A stretch of DNA of 29,697 nucleotides from NCBI GenBank assembly GCA_005223375.1, contig RXOD01004075.1, positions 1 to 29,697 on the forward strand, read 5' to 3'. The notes under the pieces were generated by a model. That model worked only from the letters and a program-made list of their open reading frames with translations, had not been told where the DNA came from and made no database searches. The translations under genes were made by a program, and so were the position numbers. Below, one piece after another: positions 1-11,409 of this stretch. Source of the stretch: Amoebophrya sp. AT5.2 (taxonomy: Eukaryota > Sar > Dinophyceae > Syndiniales > Amoebophryaceae). Every line of letters begins with the position of its first letter. Position 1 is the first letter of the stretch.

Positions 1-351
1 CCGCCAAACTGGCCTCGATGCTGGCCATCGGCGTCCGTTTCGTTTCGCCCGAGCGAAGGCGTGCAAGCCTCTTGCCGATGCCGCCTTAGCGGGATAGCGG
101 CTAGTGGCCCGCTAGCTATGATGGTGAATTGCGGCACCTGCCGATGCCAAGCAAAGCCCCCACGCGCGTCGCGGTCGCAGAGAGTCTCCGGCGGGTACGC
201 TTCGGAAGGCGCCTCCGCCTTTGGCACTGGCCCGCGAACTCTACTATAGGCTCCCTGGAGCCAGTGCCAGTAGTTGCGCCACGCGTGGTCTAGTACATGC
301 AAGTGGAGGGAGCTGGGTTGTGATTCATTGCGGAGGGAGCGGCGGTTTTTT
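1..351. other. Left flank of the putative element, no gene seen
   Basis: GC-rich sequence outside the left inverted repeat. Short open frames exist but none has a convincing start, splice context or recognisable product. It ends in a T run followed by TTA directly before GTTTAC of the left terminal repeat. The same TTA follows the right repeat, so these three bases may be a target-site duplication. Confidence 0.4.
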
Positions 352-382
352 AGTTTACAAAAAGGTAGAACGTAAACCCAGG
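352..382 (+). repeat. Left terminal inverted repeat (31 bp)
   Basis: Starts AGTTTACAAAAAGGTAGAAC and continues to 382. Its reverse complement is present without a mismatch at 13937-13967. Similarity stops abruptly on both sides, as expected of element ends rather than a longer duplication. Within it GTTTAC and GTAAAC form an inverted pair separated by 13 bases. The DNA just inside is strongly AT-rich (about 390-460), like the inside of the right end. Confidence 0.9.
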
Positions 383-1157
383 GCACGCTGATAATAATAA
401 ACTATAACTTATAGAAAATTACTTAAATTATAGCTAAGTAAAAGTAGTAAATATGCATGAGTTTAGGGCACTGCTGCATTCATAGAAATCGGCATCGATA
501 GACGGCGCTGCTGTAGGCGGGCCAGCAGATCTCTTTCCTTCTTCTTGTGCGTGGATCTTAATGAAACAACACACAAACAGGCGGCTTTTCTTTTGTTTCA
601 ATTTGTACTGATAGGCTGGGACCATCGGCTTTCGGACCCGCGTTGCCAGCGTGAGGGAACGGCGGAACACGCTCACGCACTGTGGAAAGCATCGACTTCA
701 ACGTGGGCAAAGTGCGCCGGGCCGATTTCATCTGCTGTGACGGGCGATCCGATCTCGGTACGTCTTTTTTTCGATCTTTTTATCCCCTTCGATTTCGAGT
801 ATCCATTTTGCATTTGCTATCTTTACACCAGACCACATCTCGATCGTGTTGGCATGGATGCCGTGCGTATCCATTGATTCCCATTTCTTGCTGCCTGCTG
901 AACTTTTCGCGCAGGGGCAGGACTCATAAAAAAAGACGACGGTCGGAATCTATCGGGAGTAAAAGCTGCACTTATAATTTTAATCATCAATCGCTTTGCT
1001 GACTGCTATATAATTGATTCCGGATTTTCACTCGCCGCGGCTCCAGTCGCAGTCGACGCTATGCATTAGTGGACCTCTGAGCCAGGTGTATCGATATCGT
1101 GGCGCGTTGTAGCATCGCCCACCTGCCCTGCGCCCCACCTCCCGTCCGCGCCTCGGC
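383..1157. other. Left subterminal region, no confident gene
   Basis: AT-rich near the end (383-460), then mixed sequence. A plus-strand pair of open segments (about 680-757 and 915-1069) can be joined by a GTACGT donor at 758 and a TTTTCGCGCAG acceptor ending at 914 with frame kept, but no start codon or family supports it. The region separates the left terminal repeat from the 3' end of the minus-strand gene ending at 1158. Confidence 0.35.
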
Positions 1158-3066
1158 CTACTTATTGGCGGCGCGCTTATCTATGTGCTGCTTCAGGTGC
1201 TCCACAATCTTCTTCACTCGATTGACCCACGTAGCCTTGCGAGCGCCCTTCCCCGGTTTATCGACGCTGTGTACGAAATCGCAGTCAGTCCCTTTTGAGG
1301 ATGCGGAGGAGTAGGTTAGCCATGATGACAGCACTTCTTTCTCCGGGAGGTTGTCCAGGCGCCAGCTTTGGTTCTTGTAGATGCCCGTGTACCTGCGCAG
1401 AAAATGCGCGGCGGATCGTTTTTCGAGGGGAGGACGAGGATGTGGCGATCTCATTGGCATCCTTCGCAAGACTGTGCTGAGACGCTATGCCATTCCCCAT
1501 TCCGATCTAAACCGCTATACACTAGGCTGGGAAGCTTGACAGCGAAACTGAATATCTTTGGAAGTTAGTACCTCGTCCACCCAGATTCGTACTTGTTCAG
1601 GAAATCATCAATCTCCCCCAGGTTCACGCTGCGATACATCTGGAGTTTTTCGGCGCTGCCTTTCTTCTTCTTGGCGTCGGGTTCGCCGTCAGCATCGAAG
1701 TTCGCACGCTTCGAAGCCACTTGCGATGCAGATACGACGTTCGGCGCCGCAGCTATCGGCTCCTTCGCGTTTTTCTTGAGGAGTGCGGCGCGAGCGCCTG
1801 CGAGATTGAACTTCCCCGCGGCTTGCCTCGCTTCCTCTTTTTTCTTCTCCTGCGCTTTTGCCACGATATCGTCGCACACGGCGTGGATGTACCGGTGTGT
1901 TTGGGCTGCGGCGTCGGTTTTTATCAGCCACGACTTGCACCGCTCGCAGAAGGACTTGCAGCCGATCTCCTCCTCTTTTATGGGGATGCAGCGTACGTCC
2001 TCAGATGCCAGGCACTCAGCAGGCGTCGCGTATACCTTCGGTTGTATTTTTATTAAAATATATATAATCCGCAATATATACCTTTTGACTTTGCATGCGC
2101 TTCACGCTCAGCTTCTACTTCGCAACGCATATACTACGCGATAGACTCGGTTTCCAGGAGGTCGCACTCGCAGCGCAAACTCCTGCGCGCGCGAGGTAAA
2201 AAACAAAGGCATCGGGCCGATAAGTAGCGGTAAGTACTTGGCCGTCCAAGGCTTTCCAGTCGTCGTCCTCCATGGGAAACAGTTTGACAGTGAGCACGGG
2301 GTCAGTATCGTTCCGCCCGGGATTTAGGACAAATTCCGTCTCGTAGTCTTCGTCGTCCGACCCGCGCGGCTCTGCTCGCGCGGCGCCATCGTCGCGCGCC
2401 TGGGGTAGAAACTCGTCCTCGAAGTCCAGGGCGCCTCGCATGCCTTCGCCTTCGGAGGCGTTGTTGCCCATTGTACCCAGACCCATGCTCATGCCGTCGC
2501 CGAAGGCTTCGCTGCAGTCGCCCATGACGACGTCGCCATCGGGCTCGGCCATCGACATGCCACTGCCATCTCCCGCGCCCCCGATGCTGTTCGCAGGTCG
2601 CGCAGTAGATTTCTGCTGCCCGTCCGTGCTGCAGGGTGGGTTCTTGAGAAGGGGGGCAGGGGCGTGCTGTCGTCCGATTTGTGGCGGAGCATGCTCAACC
2701 AAGGCAGTTTGCATCCGTGCAGGATCATGCGGCCGAGGAGTCTCGCGATGCTTGGGTTGTTCGTAAGCGCGGTCTTCGTTCTTGCACTTAATACGGAGCG
2801 GCATGCCGCTTCTTGCGGAAGAAGGAAGGCGAGCAGCGCTTCGTCCTCGGATTTTTGCACGTCTTGCGTGTGCCATGGCTTGCCAGCGATTCGGACGTGG
2901 TTCCGGCAGAGCTGGTGGATCTCGCCTATGGCGTGATTTATTATGGTGCCCTCGTTCTCTAGTACTGCTCTCGTGTCCTTGAAGCTGATGCCCGCGCTGG
3001 TGCCCAATACTTGCCCAAGTAGGACACGTCGCAGGGGGGACCATCAATCATGAAGCGGAATACCAT
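1158..3066 (-). CDS. Unknown multi-exon protein with Cys/His cluster and basic patch (element gene 2)
   Basis: Product not recognised. Proposed exons on the minus strand are 3066-2795, 2666-2238, 2035-1572 and 1392-1158. The introns 2794-2667 and 2237-2036 are phase 0; the last (1571-1393) is phase 2 and its donor GAG/GTAC is mirrored by CAG/GTAC at the acceptor. Exon 2 is acidic and Gly/Met-rich. Exon 3 has the pattern GCKSFCERCKSW followed by THRYIHAVC (possible zinc ligands), then a charged helix and KKKK (possible nuclear signal). Exon 4 ends in a basic helix, and the stop is TAG at 1158-1160. The ATG at 3066 opens a frame (MVFRFMIDGPPC) that must shift near 3011 to reach the long frame ISFKDTRAVLEN; either a one-base change or a 26-base GT-AG micro-intron (3010-2985) would do this. 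It lies 387 bp downstream of gene 1 on the same strand. The exon 2/3 join is the least certain. Confidence 0.5.
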
Positions 3067-3452
3067 CGCCCGTTCAGTTGGGTGCTAGGGTCGCGCGCCT
3101 CCGCAGAAGGCTCGCTAGTCGATGCTTGGCCATTCGCTTTTGTACTGAGCGGCGCCCAGGTGAATTGGTGCGAGCACTCGCACGGGCGTGGCGTCTTGCC
3201 TTTATGCGCGCGCATTTCCTTCGCGCATCTCTGATCACCAGGGGGGAGGAGGGGGCGACGGCGTGCTTGCCCCTTCTTGTTCTACCTTGGAGCGCGGGCG
3301 CCCGAGCGAGCGCGAGCGGCGGCGGCGCGATTTTTTCCTACTGAGGCGCGCGCGCGACCGCGAACCATCCTAGACTGACCTAGTAGACCCCCCGAAGGAA
3401 CAAAGCCCCCGAATGGCTTCGGACTGAATTGGGGCGGATGGGTTTCCGAGTC
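3067..3452. other. Intergenic spacer between the two unknown element genes
   Basis: No gene is supported. Very GC-rich, with GAGCG/GCGAGCG-type short repeats around 3290-3360. Because both neighbours run on the minus strand, this stretch holds the 3' end of gene 1 and the presumed promoter of gene 2. No TATA box or other recognisable core element was found. Confidence 0.4.
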
Positions 3453-6400
3453 TTAGTGCTGCTCAATCTCCCAGTGGATGCCGCTGTATCCGGGACATTG
3501 TGACACGATTATGATTTTCTTTATCTCGTAGATCTCCATGAGCATCTGGAGCATTGCGAGCAAGTACTCGTTCTCTGGGCCTTGTGCCCAGTTGTCGACG
3601 CTGATGTAGATCACAGCACCCTTCAGCTTTTTTTTAAGCGCTTCGTGCATCTTTTTGTATGTATCCTCCGACTCCCGGCCCGGTTCGTCGGCTGCATCGT
3701 CGTCAGGGGCAGCTGCTTCCCCTGGCGCTCGCTCGGCTTCCGATGGCGCGGGGGCTTTGGCTTGCTGCGCTGGTGCTCCGCTTGCGCTCTCGCTTTCGTC
3801 GTCTTCGTCGGGTTTTACCGAGTCGGCCAGCAGGTCGTCTTCTTCGTCTTTTTCTAATACCCCCTCCATGGCTGCAGTTGCTGCGTCGTCGTCCTCTTTT
3901 CGCGCGGGTGTCGCGACGTACAGCGTCCGCAGCAGGTCGGCGACTATTTGCGCGAGGCTGTTTTCTGACTGGTATGCGTATGCCCTCAGGTAGAGATGCA
4001 TAAACGCCGGACGCCACTTCAGTTCGCCGCCCCGCTGCTTCTGTGGAAGTGATTGCGCGAACCCGCTCCCCGTGATGTAGGCTCCGATCTTCGCGGCGAA
4101 CTGGTGGTCTGGAAGAACGTTTTCCACGTCGGCCCAGCCTCCTATCCGGCCCATTTTGGCCACGCTCCCCCACCGCATGTTCGCCACTTTATCGCCATGG
4201 AGACAGAAGACGGTCTCGCCCTCCTCGTAGTCGGCCAGCGCTTGCGCGCGGATGTTGTCCATCTGCTTCGCGCAGTATTTTGCTGCGGGATGAAACTCAC
4301 GCAGCGTCTTGGACGTTGCGGCCAACTTGAAAAGCAGCTGCGCGTGCTTGTTTGCGACGGCGTTCTTGCGCGCCGCGAGGAAGCACCCCCGCAGGGTTGT
4401 GAGGGCGTAGCGCTTGCCGAATTTTTCCACCACGTGGCTCTGGATCGTCCGCAGACTGCAGCCGAGTTGCGTCACGTCGCTTATTAGGCGCTTCTTGTCG
4501 GTGATCGCTGTTTGGCTGTTTGCGGTGAGGAAGTCCGTTATGATCTGGAGGACTTGCGCCCCCTCAACAGTACTCCACTGCAGAATGCGCCGCGATTTTT
4601 TCGGGCCGGTGGTGGTGCTGTTGTGGTCGTCGTCCTCGTCGGGGAGAAGGTCGTCCTCGAAAACCAGCTCGGGGTCGTTTTCCTCGCCATCCAGATCGGC
4701 AGCCTCCAGGCAGAAAACATGCTTCATCAGGATCTGCGCAGTTTTTCAGAAGAGGCGTCCTAAGTTGTGCGCGCGTCTGCATTGATCGCGTGGGTTGAGT
4801 ATTTTTCTATTATCACACTAGCAATCACTAGGGAGAAGGTGAATCGGGCGTACCTTGTAGAACGCCCCCGACTCCATCGACACGGTGAAGGTGCCAGTCT
4901 GCATCTTATGGTCGAAGAATGTTAGGACGGGAAAGACATTCGTGAAATTTCTCGCGAATGTCTCCGTCTCCGTCTGGTATCGGCTTTTGCCAGTTAGCCA
5001 GGCGTCTTTGGCCTCTTGCCCTTTTTTCTCGATTTCGTTCCAAACGGATTCGATGGGCACTTCGTCAAAACCGCCCAGGAGCAGCTCCAGCATTTCGTGA
5101 AACTCGTGCACGTCGCAGAAGGGTTTGATGTGGCGGCTGTTGTTCGCGTAGTAGGTGAGGACTTCCCCCTTGTTCGACGAAACCAGCCACGGGTTGCACA
5201 TCAGCTCCACGTAGCTAGACTTGAACGCGGGCAAGTGTTCTGGCTGCTTCTTCTTGCCGAAGAGGTTCATCTTGTACGAGCGGACGTTGTCGCCGATGCG
5301 CTTGTTCCAAATCTTGATGGAGGCCGTTGCTTTTTCGAGTAGGCCCTGCGTTCGTTTGTTTGGGGTCGTGTCGGCAGAGCGCTGTGGAGCTCCAGCCCGT
5401 AGACCTAGCCTCCTTGATGTTCGCGTTTAGTCTCAGGCTAAGTAGCTCCAGGAGCATGGCGGCCATTGGCCTTGGCCGCCCGAGCCAGATGCTACACCTA
5501 GCGCTAAGCGCCCCTATGGCTACTTATGCGCCTACGTCGCATACACATACTAAGCCACTTCCACTTCTACTCAACGAAAGAAAATAAAAGAGATCGCCTC
5601 TGCGGAACGAAAATGAAAAACGCTTACATTCAGGGTTGCTGGGTCTCCGTTTTCGGCCGCGGCGTCGAGCTCCTCGATGGCAGGGATAACGCCGTCCTTC
5701 GTACGCGGTCGGTGGTCCCGCGCCGTCTCCGTAATCGGGTAGTAGTTGCAGAAGTCGGTGTATTTGCCGAGCCACTTTTGCCCGAACGTCTGCAGATCCT
5801 TGCGGGTCCGGGTCGTCTGCACCTTGATGTCGAACGGGTCGACCTCCCCGTCGTCGCTGGCGTCGTCCATGGCGTCAATTCGATCGACCAGGTCCAGCAG
5901 CTTTCGCACCTTGTTCGTGATGCCCCTGTATTCCTTGCGAAGGGGTGACTCACGGGCAGCCGGCGAAGGGACGCTGTTACAATTTCCAGGCTCCTCCTCT
6001 TGCGGGGCGCTGTCGGCAGCGTCATTGCTCGACATCGCCGGATAGCTGTTGTCGGCGTCAGCGGCTTCTTCGGCAGCGATGGCACTCTGCGACGAACCCG
6101 TACGATTTCCAGCTTTCATGGCGTCCGCGGCAGCATGAACATCAGCGCCATCCGATGCTGAGGCTGATGACGAGGAGCTGCTGCTACTTTTAGCCGCCGC
6201 AGCCGGTGCGACAGCGTCACCATTCGACGACGAGGAGGAAGAAAGGGCGCTATTGTTGGCAGCAGCCGCGGCAACGCCTACAACAGCTGCAGCAGCGCTT
6301 GATGAAGACGAGGAAGATGCGCGATTTCCGTTGGCGCTCGCGGCGCCGGCAGCTGGCTTTGAAGATGAGGACGCGCTCCCGCCGTTTCCAACCGTTGGCA

Positions 6401-8082
6401 TGAAGAAATCGAGAAAAAGCGCCGGCTCCGCTTGAAACCCATAGCCAGGGTCGTCGTCCTCGTCTGGAAGGAGTCGCTCGGTCCTTGACACGGCAGAGCG
6501 TGGTTTGAAGCAGGGCGCACAGGCGGACGAGGATGAAGAACTGCCGCTACTGCCACCTCCTCGCAGCAGTGAGGGTCCGATTCCAAACGTGGCCGCGGTA
6601 GCGCTGGAGGAGTTCTTGGCTTGGTCGCCCACTGCGGTCACTGCTGCATTGCGGAAATCGAAGAAGCTTGCTCGTGCCGGCTCTGCAGATGCTTGCTGTG
6701 CGGCTGCTTCCGCAGCTTGCTCGTCGTCGTCGGACCTCTCCAGAGCAGCCTCTGCACGATGATAGGCCACCGCATGGGGATCGTCCGGGTCCTCCTCCTC
6801 CTCCTCCTCCTCCTCGACAGCAGCGTCGCCAGCGGCTTCATCAGGCGGCGCGCCTTGTCCAGCATTTGGAGCAGCAGGCTGCAGCTGCGAACCGGCGGCG
6901 GGGGCTTCTGCTGCCTCTCCTTCCACGACGGCTACAGCTTCGTCTTCGACAGCCACCTCTCCATGCGCGGGAGCAGCTGGCGCGAGTGGCTCATCGGGGT
7001 CTTCCGCGGGCGCGATTTGGTTGACGTTTCGCATGTCGGGGCCCGCTGGGTCTGCTACGCTGTCGCCCTCAGGCGCCGCCAGCTGCAGCTGCAGGACCTG
7101 CGTGTTGGTGAGGGAGGTACCATGCATAGTGCGCTGGAAATAAGTGCGCTTTTTATAGTATCTATAGGCAGCATCGAAAATTCTAGTACTTATATTTATT
7201 CTTATTTCGAGCGGTAGGGGCGGTCCTAGTTGTAGATGAAATTTAATTTGCTGCGTGTTACCGCCTCCACAATGCCGGCCCGCTTTTTCATTTCCTTTTT
7301 GGCGGCGTCGATCGGGGCCTCCTCGAGTTGCGTGAACTCGGACTTCGAGAGTAGAAGATGGGCCAGGTCCAGAACTTGTCTCTCGCTCATTTTTTTCCAG
7401 TTCTTCGGCCAATCGTTCAGCATCTTGTCCTTCGCTTTGTTGCTGCGGCCTTCGAAGCCGCCGGCCCGAATGCCCTTCTCGAAAACGTTGAAGTAGTCGT
7501 TCTTGTCGGCAACTTGATAGCACGACGTTACGACGAGGTCGACGCTGGACCGTAGATAAGCTTTCGGGTCCTTCAGGGTGCCGACCATCGCCTCGTGGTA
7601 CTTTTGCGCCGCCTGCAGGTAGTCGACCTGTATTGAAACAAGAATAGAAAGCGAAAGTCGGCCCCTTATGTGTCGAGAAATTGAAGAAGAGCAGGGGGCT
7701 TACCTAGGATGGGAAGAAACTACTGCTACTGGGATTGGGACTGGGTCTGCACTACGCTTACCGCTGCGTTCCTCTCGGGCTCGGAGAGTTGCGTTCTCTT
7801 GCTCTTCGCGGAGGAGAGCAGGTGCGCGGCTGCCTTCGCCTGGATGTAATGCAGGCGGTGCTCGTGCGTCCATTTCTGTACTTTTCCAGCAGCTTCAGAC
7901 TTCCACCACTTGTGGCGGGCTTTTTCAGAGTCGTGAGTCAGTTGCAGGAAGCCGGTGCGCTTCGTGAACGCCACGAAGCTATCGTAGTCGCGGGCAATTT
8001 GCGTAAAGCCGCTGAGGAGGAGCACCCGCATCCCGAAGATGAGGCGGTCGCGATTCTGCTTGTTGAATAAATCGAACGGCAT
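3453..8082 (-). CDS. Unknown 1321-residue protein, five exons (element gene 1)
   Basis: Product not recognised. Exons on the minus strand are 8082-7762, 7627-7262, 7133-5628, 5345-4854 and 4733-3453. All four introns (134, 128, 282 and 120 bp) are GT-AG and phase 0, and joining them leaves one open frame of 1321 codons plus TAA. The ATG at 8082 is preceded by an A run. Exons 1-2 (residues 1-229) are charged and helical. Exon 3 (230-731) is low complexity: a run of eight or nine Glu near residue 336, many Ser and Ala runs, then an ordered segment from about 650. Exons 4-5 are ordered and Trp/Phe-containing except for an acidic linker. The C-terminus has hydrophobic-VDNW (Asp about 1275) and then CPGYSGIHWEIEQH at the very end. 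This Asp-Asn, then Pro-x-Tyr-Ser, then Glu layout faintly recalls the last D...E part of DDE_3 transposases, but I would not name it. Exon 3 may instead begin at 7097 (acceptor CACGCAG), losing 12 codons. Confidence 0.7.
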
Positions 8083-8730
8083 TTTTTTTCGGTATCTCGT
8101 CGTGATTTATACTGCGAGCGCAAGTACAAGTAGACTAATGCAAACGCTTTCGCTAATTCCGCTACGTACGCGAACACGTAGGGGCGGGCATGAAAGAAAT
8201 TCCACAGACATCAACGAACGACGTGGGCGCTGCTCGCTCATGTGACGCCCGATGGCGGTGCGGTTTTTTTACTTGTCTCTCCGAGTATTCGCGAAGGCCC
8301 CTCAGGAACAGGAAGCTTTATCGAATCGAAGACCTCTCTCGCTCGCGCTCTCTCGCTTCCTCTGTTGTAGCTATTGCGTCAGTGTCTTACGATAGCAGCT
8401 GCAGTGGGGCGACAGTGGTGAAGAACTATCTAAAACAAATAAACGCAATCGCAAATGCAGGTTACACGTGGTCGCGCCTCCTTGCGAGCCGTGCGACCGT
8501 GACGGCGCCGGGTGCCGGTTTTTACAACGTCGAGTGAGTACCTCTACCTGCCAGCTGCACGCACTACCAGTAGGGCTGGCAGCCACGGGGCGAACGAAGG
8601 GGCGACTTGTTCAACGGAGGGCACCGGAGGGCCCCGTAGGGAGCTGCTGCAGAAACGTCTCGACCTCGTTCCCGCACCAACCATCTGTGGGGGAGGTCTT
8701 GTCTCCGCAGAAGCGTCTTGGTCTTGTCCC

Positions 8731-8863
8731 CGCAGCAGCGTCTTGCTCCCGCAGCAGCGTCTCGCCACCGCAGTAGCGATTTTCTCCTGCAGCAACGACT
8801 TGTTCGCGCAGCAGCGTCTTGTTCCCGCAGAAGCGCCTTGTCCCCGCAGCAACGTCTTTGCCC
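8731..8863. repeat. 19-bp minisatellite, seven copies
   Basis: Units begin at 8731, 8750, 8769, 8788, 8807, 8826 and 8845, each 19 bases, of the type CGCAGCAGCGTCTTGTTCC with one to a few changes per copy. Looser relatives precede it (8706 and about 8650). Nineteen is not a multiple of three, so no constant peptide is encoded; this looks like a noncoding array. Confidence 0.9.
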
Positions 8864-9734
8864 CGTCAAGGAGCTGTCGCAGCACCAGCCGTCTGTGGGG
8901 GCCTCTTGTCCCCGCACCCACCTCCGGCTCCGAGAAGCCGGTCTCTTCCGCCGGCCGCACCGTTCACACCATTGGGCTCGGGGCCGGCGGGCGGCGACTC
9001 CAAGTCTGGCAATTCGGGCGACGATGCGTGCTGCGACCGGGAGTTTGGCCGAGTCGTTGCCGCAGACCAGCTTTCCGGTGGACGGGCGGACTTCAGTTGG
9101 GAAAGTCCGCCAACGCAACAGTCAGACCGTGGGTTGCACTTCGCGCGGCGCCGTGCTCCCCAGAAACAGCAACTTCGGGCTTCAATGGCGTGCGGGCGCG
9201 GATGTTGAGAGCCGGTCTGTTCCCACGTAGTGCTCGACACGTGTCTGTTCCGCGACGAAGGCCGCTTTCCGCAACGGGCCGGCGCCCGCGTGGACGAAAC
9301 CGGTCGGAAAGAAACAGTTCGCTAATCGGAGCGGGCCGAAGGAGCAACTCGTTCAGTGGAGGGCATCGTGGGGCCCGGCGTGGGCGGCGGCATGGAGAGC
9401 ACGGCGAGACGGTGTTCACGGTGCGGGCGGCACGGTGGGTGCGGCAGGTGGTGAAGCTGCAGCATGGACGTCGCGGTGGGCAGTGCCAGTAATCCGCTCG
9501 GGTGGGACGTGCCGATGTTTTTGCGCCTCTCCCAGGTCCTCGACAGCGTGTCCCAGGTCCTCGATACAGCAGCAGAGTCGCGGTATTGCTACTGTTTGTC
9601 TTAAGCAGCTCTTTTATTAGCTTTTTTATGTGTGCTCTCATTGAGATTTATTTTAAACCATAAATATACTTTTATACTTTATTTCTATACTATTACTTAG
9701 GAATACGGGCTTTATTAGCTTAACCGTAATTATA

Positions 9735-9872
9735 CTTTTTTATATGCGGCATCGATTCCGAGACTGACGCTATTACTACACGACACTACAACTACTACGC
9801 GATGCTTTTTTATATGAGACATCGATTCCGAGACTGACGCTAACTACTACACGATGCTACAGCTACTACATG
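9735..9872. repeat. 70-bp direct repeat, two copies
   Basis: Two adjacent copies, starting near 9736 and 9806, share TTTTTATATG, the core CATCGATTCCGAGACTGACG and an ACTACTACACGA-type tail. Differences between the copies are few. They sit in AT-rich DNA inside the putative element. No coding or promoter role is evident. Confidence 0.8.
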
Positions 9873-10292
9873 ACACTATTGCCATTTACTGTGGACTATA
9901 CTTGAAAATGATCAACAACCAAGGCGCAATCTCAATGAACAGACATTCTCCGCCCCGCTTCGGCGCGTCCGCTTCCATCTGCTCCATCTGGCGCCATCGT
10001 CGCGAGAGCAGCGTGAGTGTGGACCAGCCGGCATCTGACGGCGAAAGCAGTTTGCGCGGGGGGCAAGGTGTTGGCGCTGGGGCAGGTGCTTGGACACTGG
10101 AGAGATGGCCTCGCCCCTCCGGGATGGCAGCGCAGTTTCTTCGCTTTCGTGGTGGCCAAGAACTGCCGCTTTACGTCGAAGCCCGTGGCGCGCGGGGACA
10201 TCAGACCATACCCGCGGCGAGAGGAGCAAGTATTTTTATTTCTCAGCGTTGTCTTTTATTTTTGTTCCAGTGATCGCTTGGTGTTGCTTGGG

Positions 10293-10324
10293 TACAGCTC
10301 CACGCTCCACTACGTGGAGCTGTA
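10293..10324. repeat. Hairpin, 12-bp perfect arms
   Basis: TACAGCTCCACG (10293-10304) and its exact reverse complement (10313-10324) flank an eight-base loop. It follows a T-rich stretch. It could be a small inserted palindrome or an RNA hairpin; nothing distinguishes these. Confidence 0.75.
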
Positions 10325-11132
10325 GTGGTGCAATGAAAGATACCGCCGGACCTAGCTGATAGACTCGCCTCCTCTGTGCAAGCAAGCGCGGAAGCGTGCC
10401 TGTTATTGGGGTTATCGGAGGAGCAGCAGTAGTGCGGTTGCGCTGTGCCTATATCTAACACGCATAGTGATCACTTGTTCACTTGGTTGCCCTTGCTTGC
10501 GCCTATGCGTACAGCTGTTGACGTGATGCAATTCTGTGGCGCTAGCTAGCATAGCCATACATGGTAGCCGCAGACTCAGAGGCGCTTGGTGCTGTGCAGT
10601 ATACTTGCTCATGTCGTGTGAATCTTTACCTTTAGCGTCCCGATCGGCGACGCAGATGCAGACGCAGCTGCAACCTCAAGACTTCCAGCTATTGCCGCGC
10701 GGCTCTCGTTCTGTTGAGGCTTTTGGTTATTCGTTGTTTCGTCGTACGGGTGTGCTTTGGCGTTTCCCGTTTATGCGCGAAGGCGTCGTGGGGCGGTGGA
10801 TGCACGCGTGGAGGCGTTCGCTTCGCTCCATCGCAAAAACTGGCACCGCTCGGCGGAGGGAGCGCCAGGCTGAGCGAAGGACGGTTCCGTCGGAGACAAT
10901 GGCTCGCACTTTTAAAAAAGCTCTTCGGGCGTAGCGTGTCCTGTCTACGTACGCTACAAGAACAGGCCCCCTCTGTCTCTGGTTGCTACAGGTGAAAGCC
11001 CACAGGCGCAGCACTTACGCACTCGAGCGAAACAAAAGTACTGAAGACGAGAGTTCGAGAGCTCTCTGCGGCGCCACCCATTGGCGCAATCAGTATCCAG
11101 CGCAAGCCTGCCTGCTCCTGCTGTTGCTAGTA

Positions 11133-11158
11133 GCGGTCTACACAGAGATATAGACCGC
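11133..11158. repeat. Short hairpin, 8-bp arms
   Basis: GCGGTCTA at 11133-11140 pairs with TAGACCGC at 11151-11158 across a ten-base loop. Short enough to be chance; listed for completeness. Confidence 0.4.
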
Positions 11159-11409
11159 GCGCCTGAATGTTAATCATGTTGCGCGGGCCCGTCGTGCTCG
11201 TGCAGTAGATTGCTCGTCCGATTATGACAAAGCGATATTAATGTCCGGCGCACTCTCTCACACACCTACAGCCTCTGACTGAAAACGCCAGCGGGGCAGC
11301 TACGAGCACATCCAGACATGGCAGTGCTTTTATTTACCGTCTGACTGCCCCTCGATTTAGGTTAATTTCTGCCCAGACCTCGGCTGCAATTCTATGAAAT
11401 GCGACTCAT

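Noticed and set aside
680..1069. Possible two-exon plus-strand gene (VESIDFNVGKVRRADFICCD joined to GLIKKDDGRNLSGVKAALI)
   Set aside because: The splice join keeps frame, but no start codon, conserved domain or codon-pattern support was found.
5458..5480. Inverted repeat GGCGGCCA...TGGCCGCC in the third intron of gene 1
   Set aside because: Eight-base arms in very GC-rich DNA are expected by chance.
8512..9492. 326-residue plus-strand ORF
   Set aside because: It crosses a 19-bp minisatellite whose period is not a multiple of three, and its composition looks like translated noncoding GC-rich repeat.
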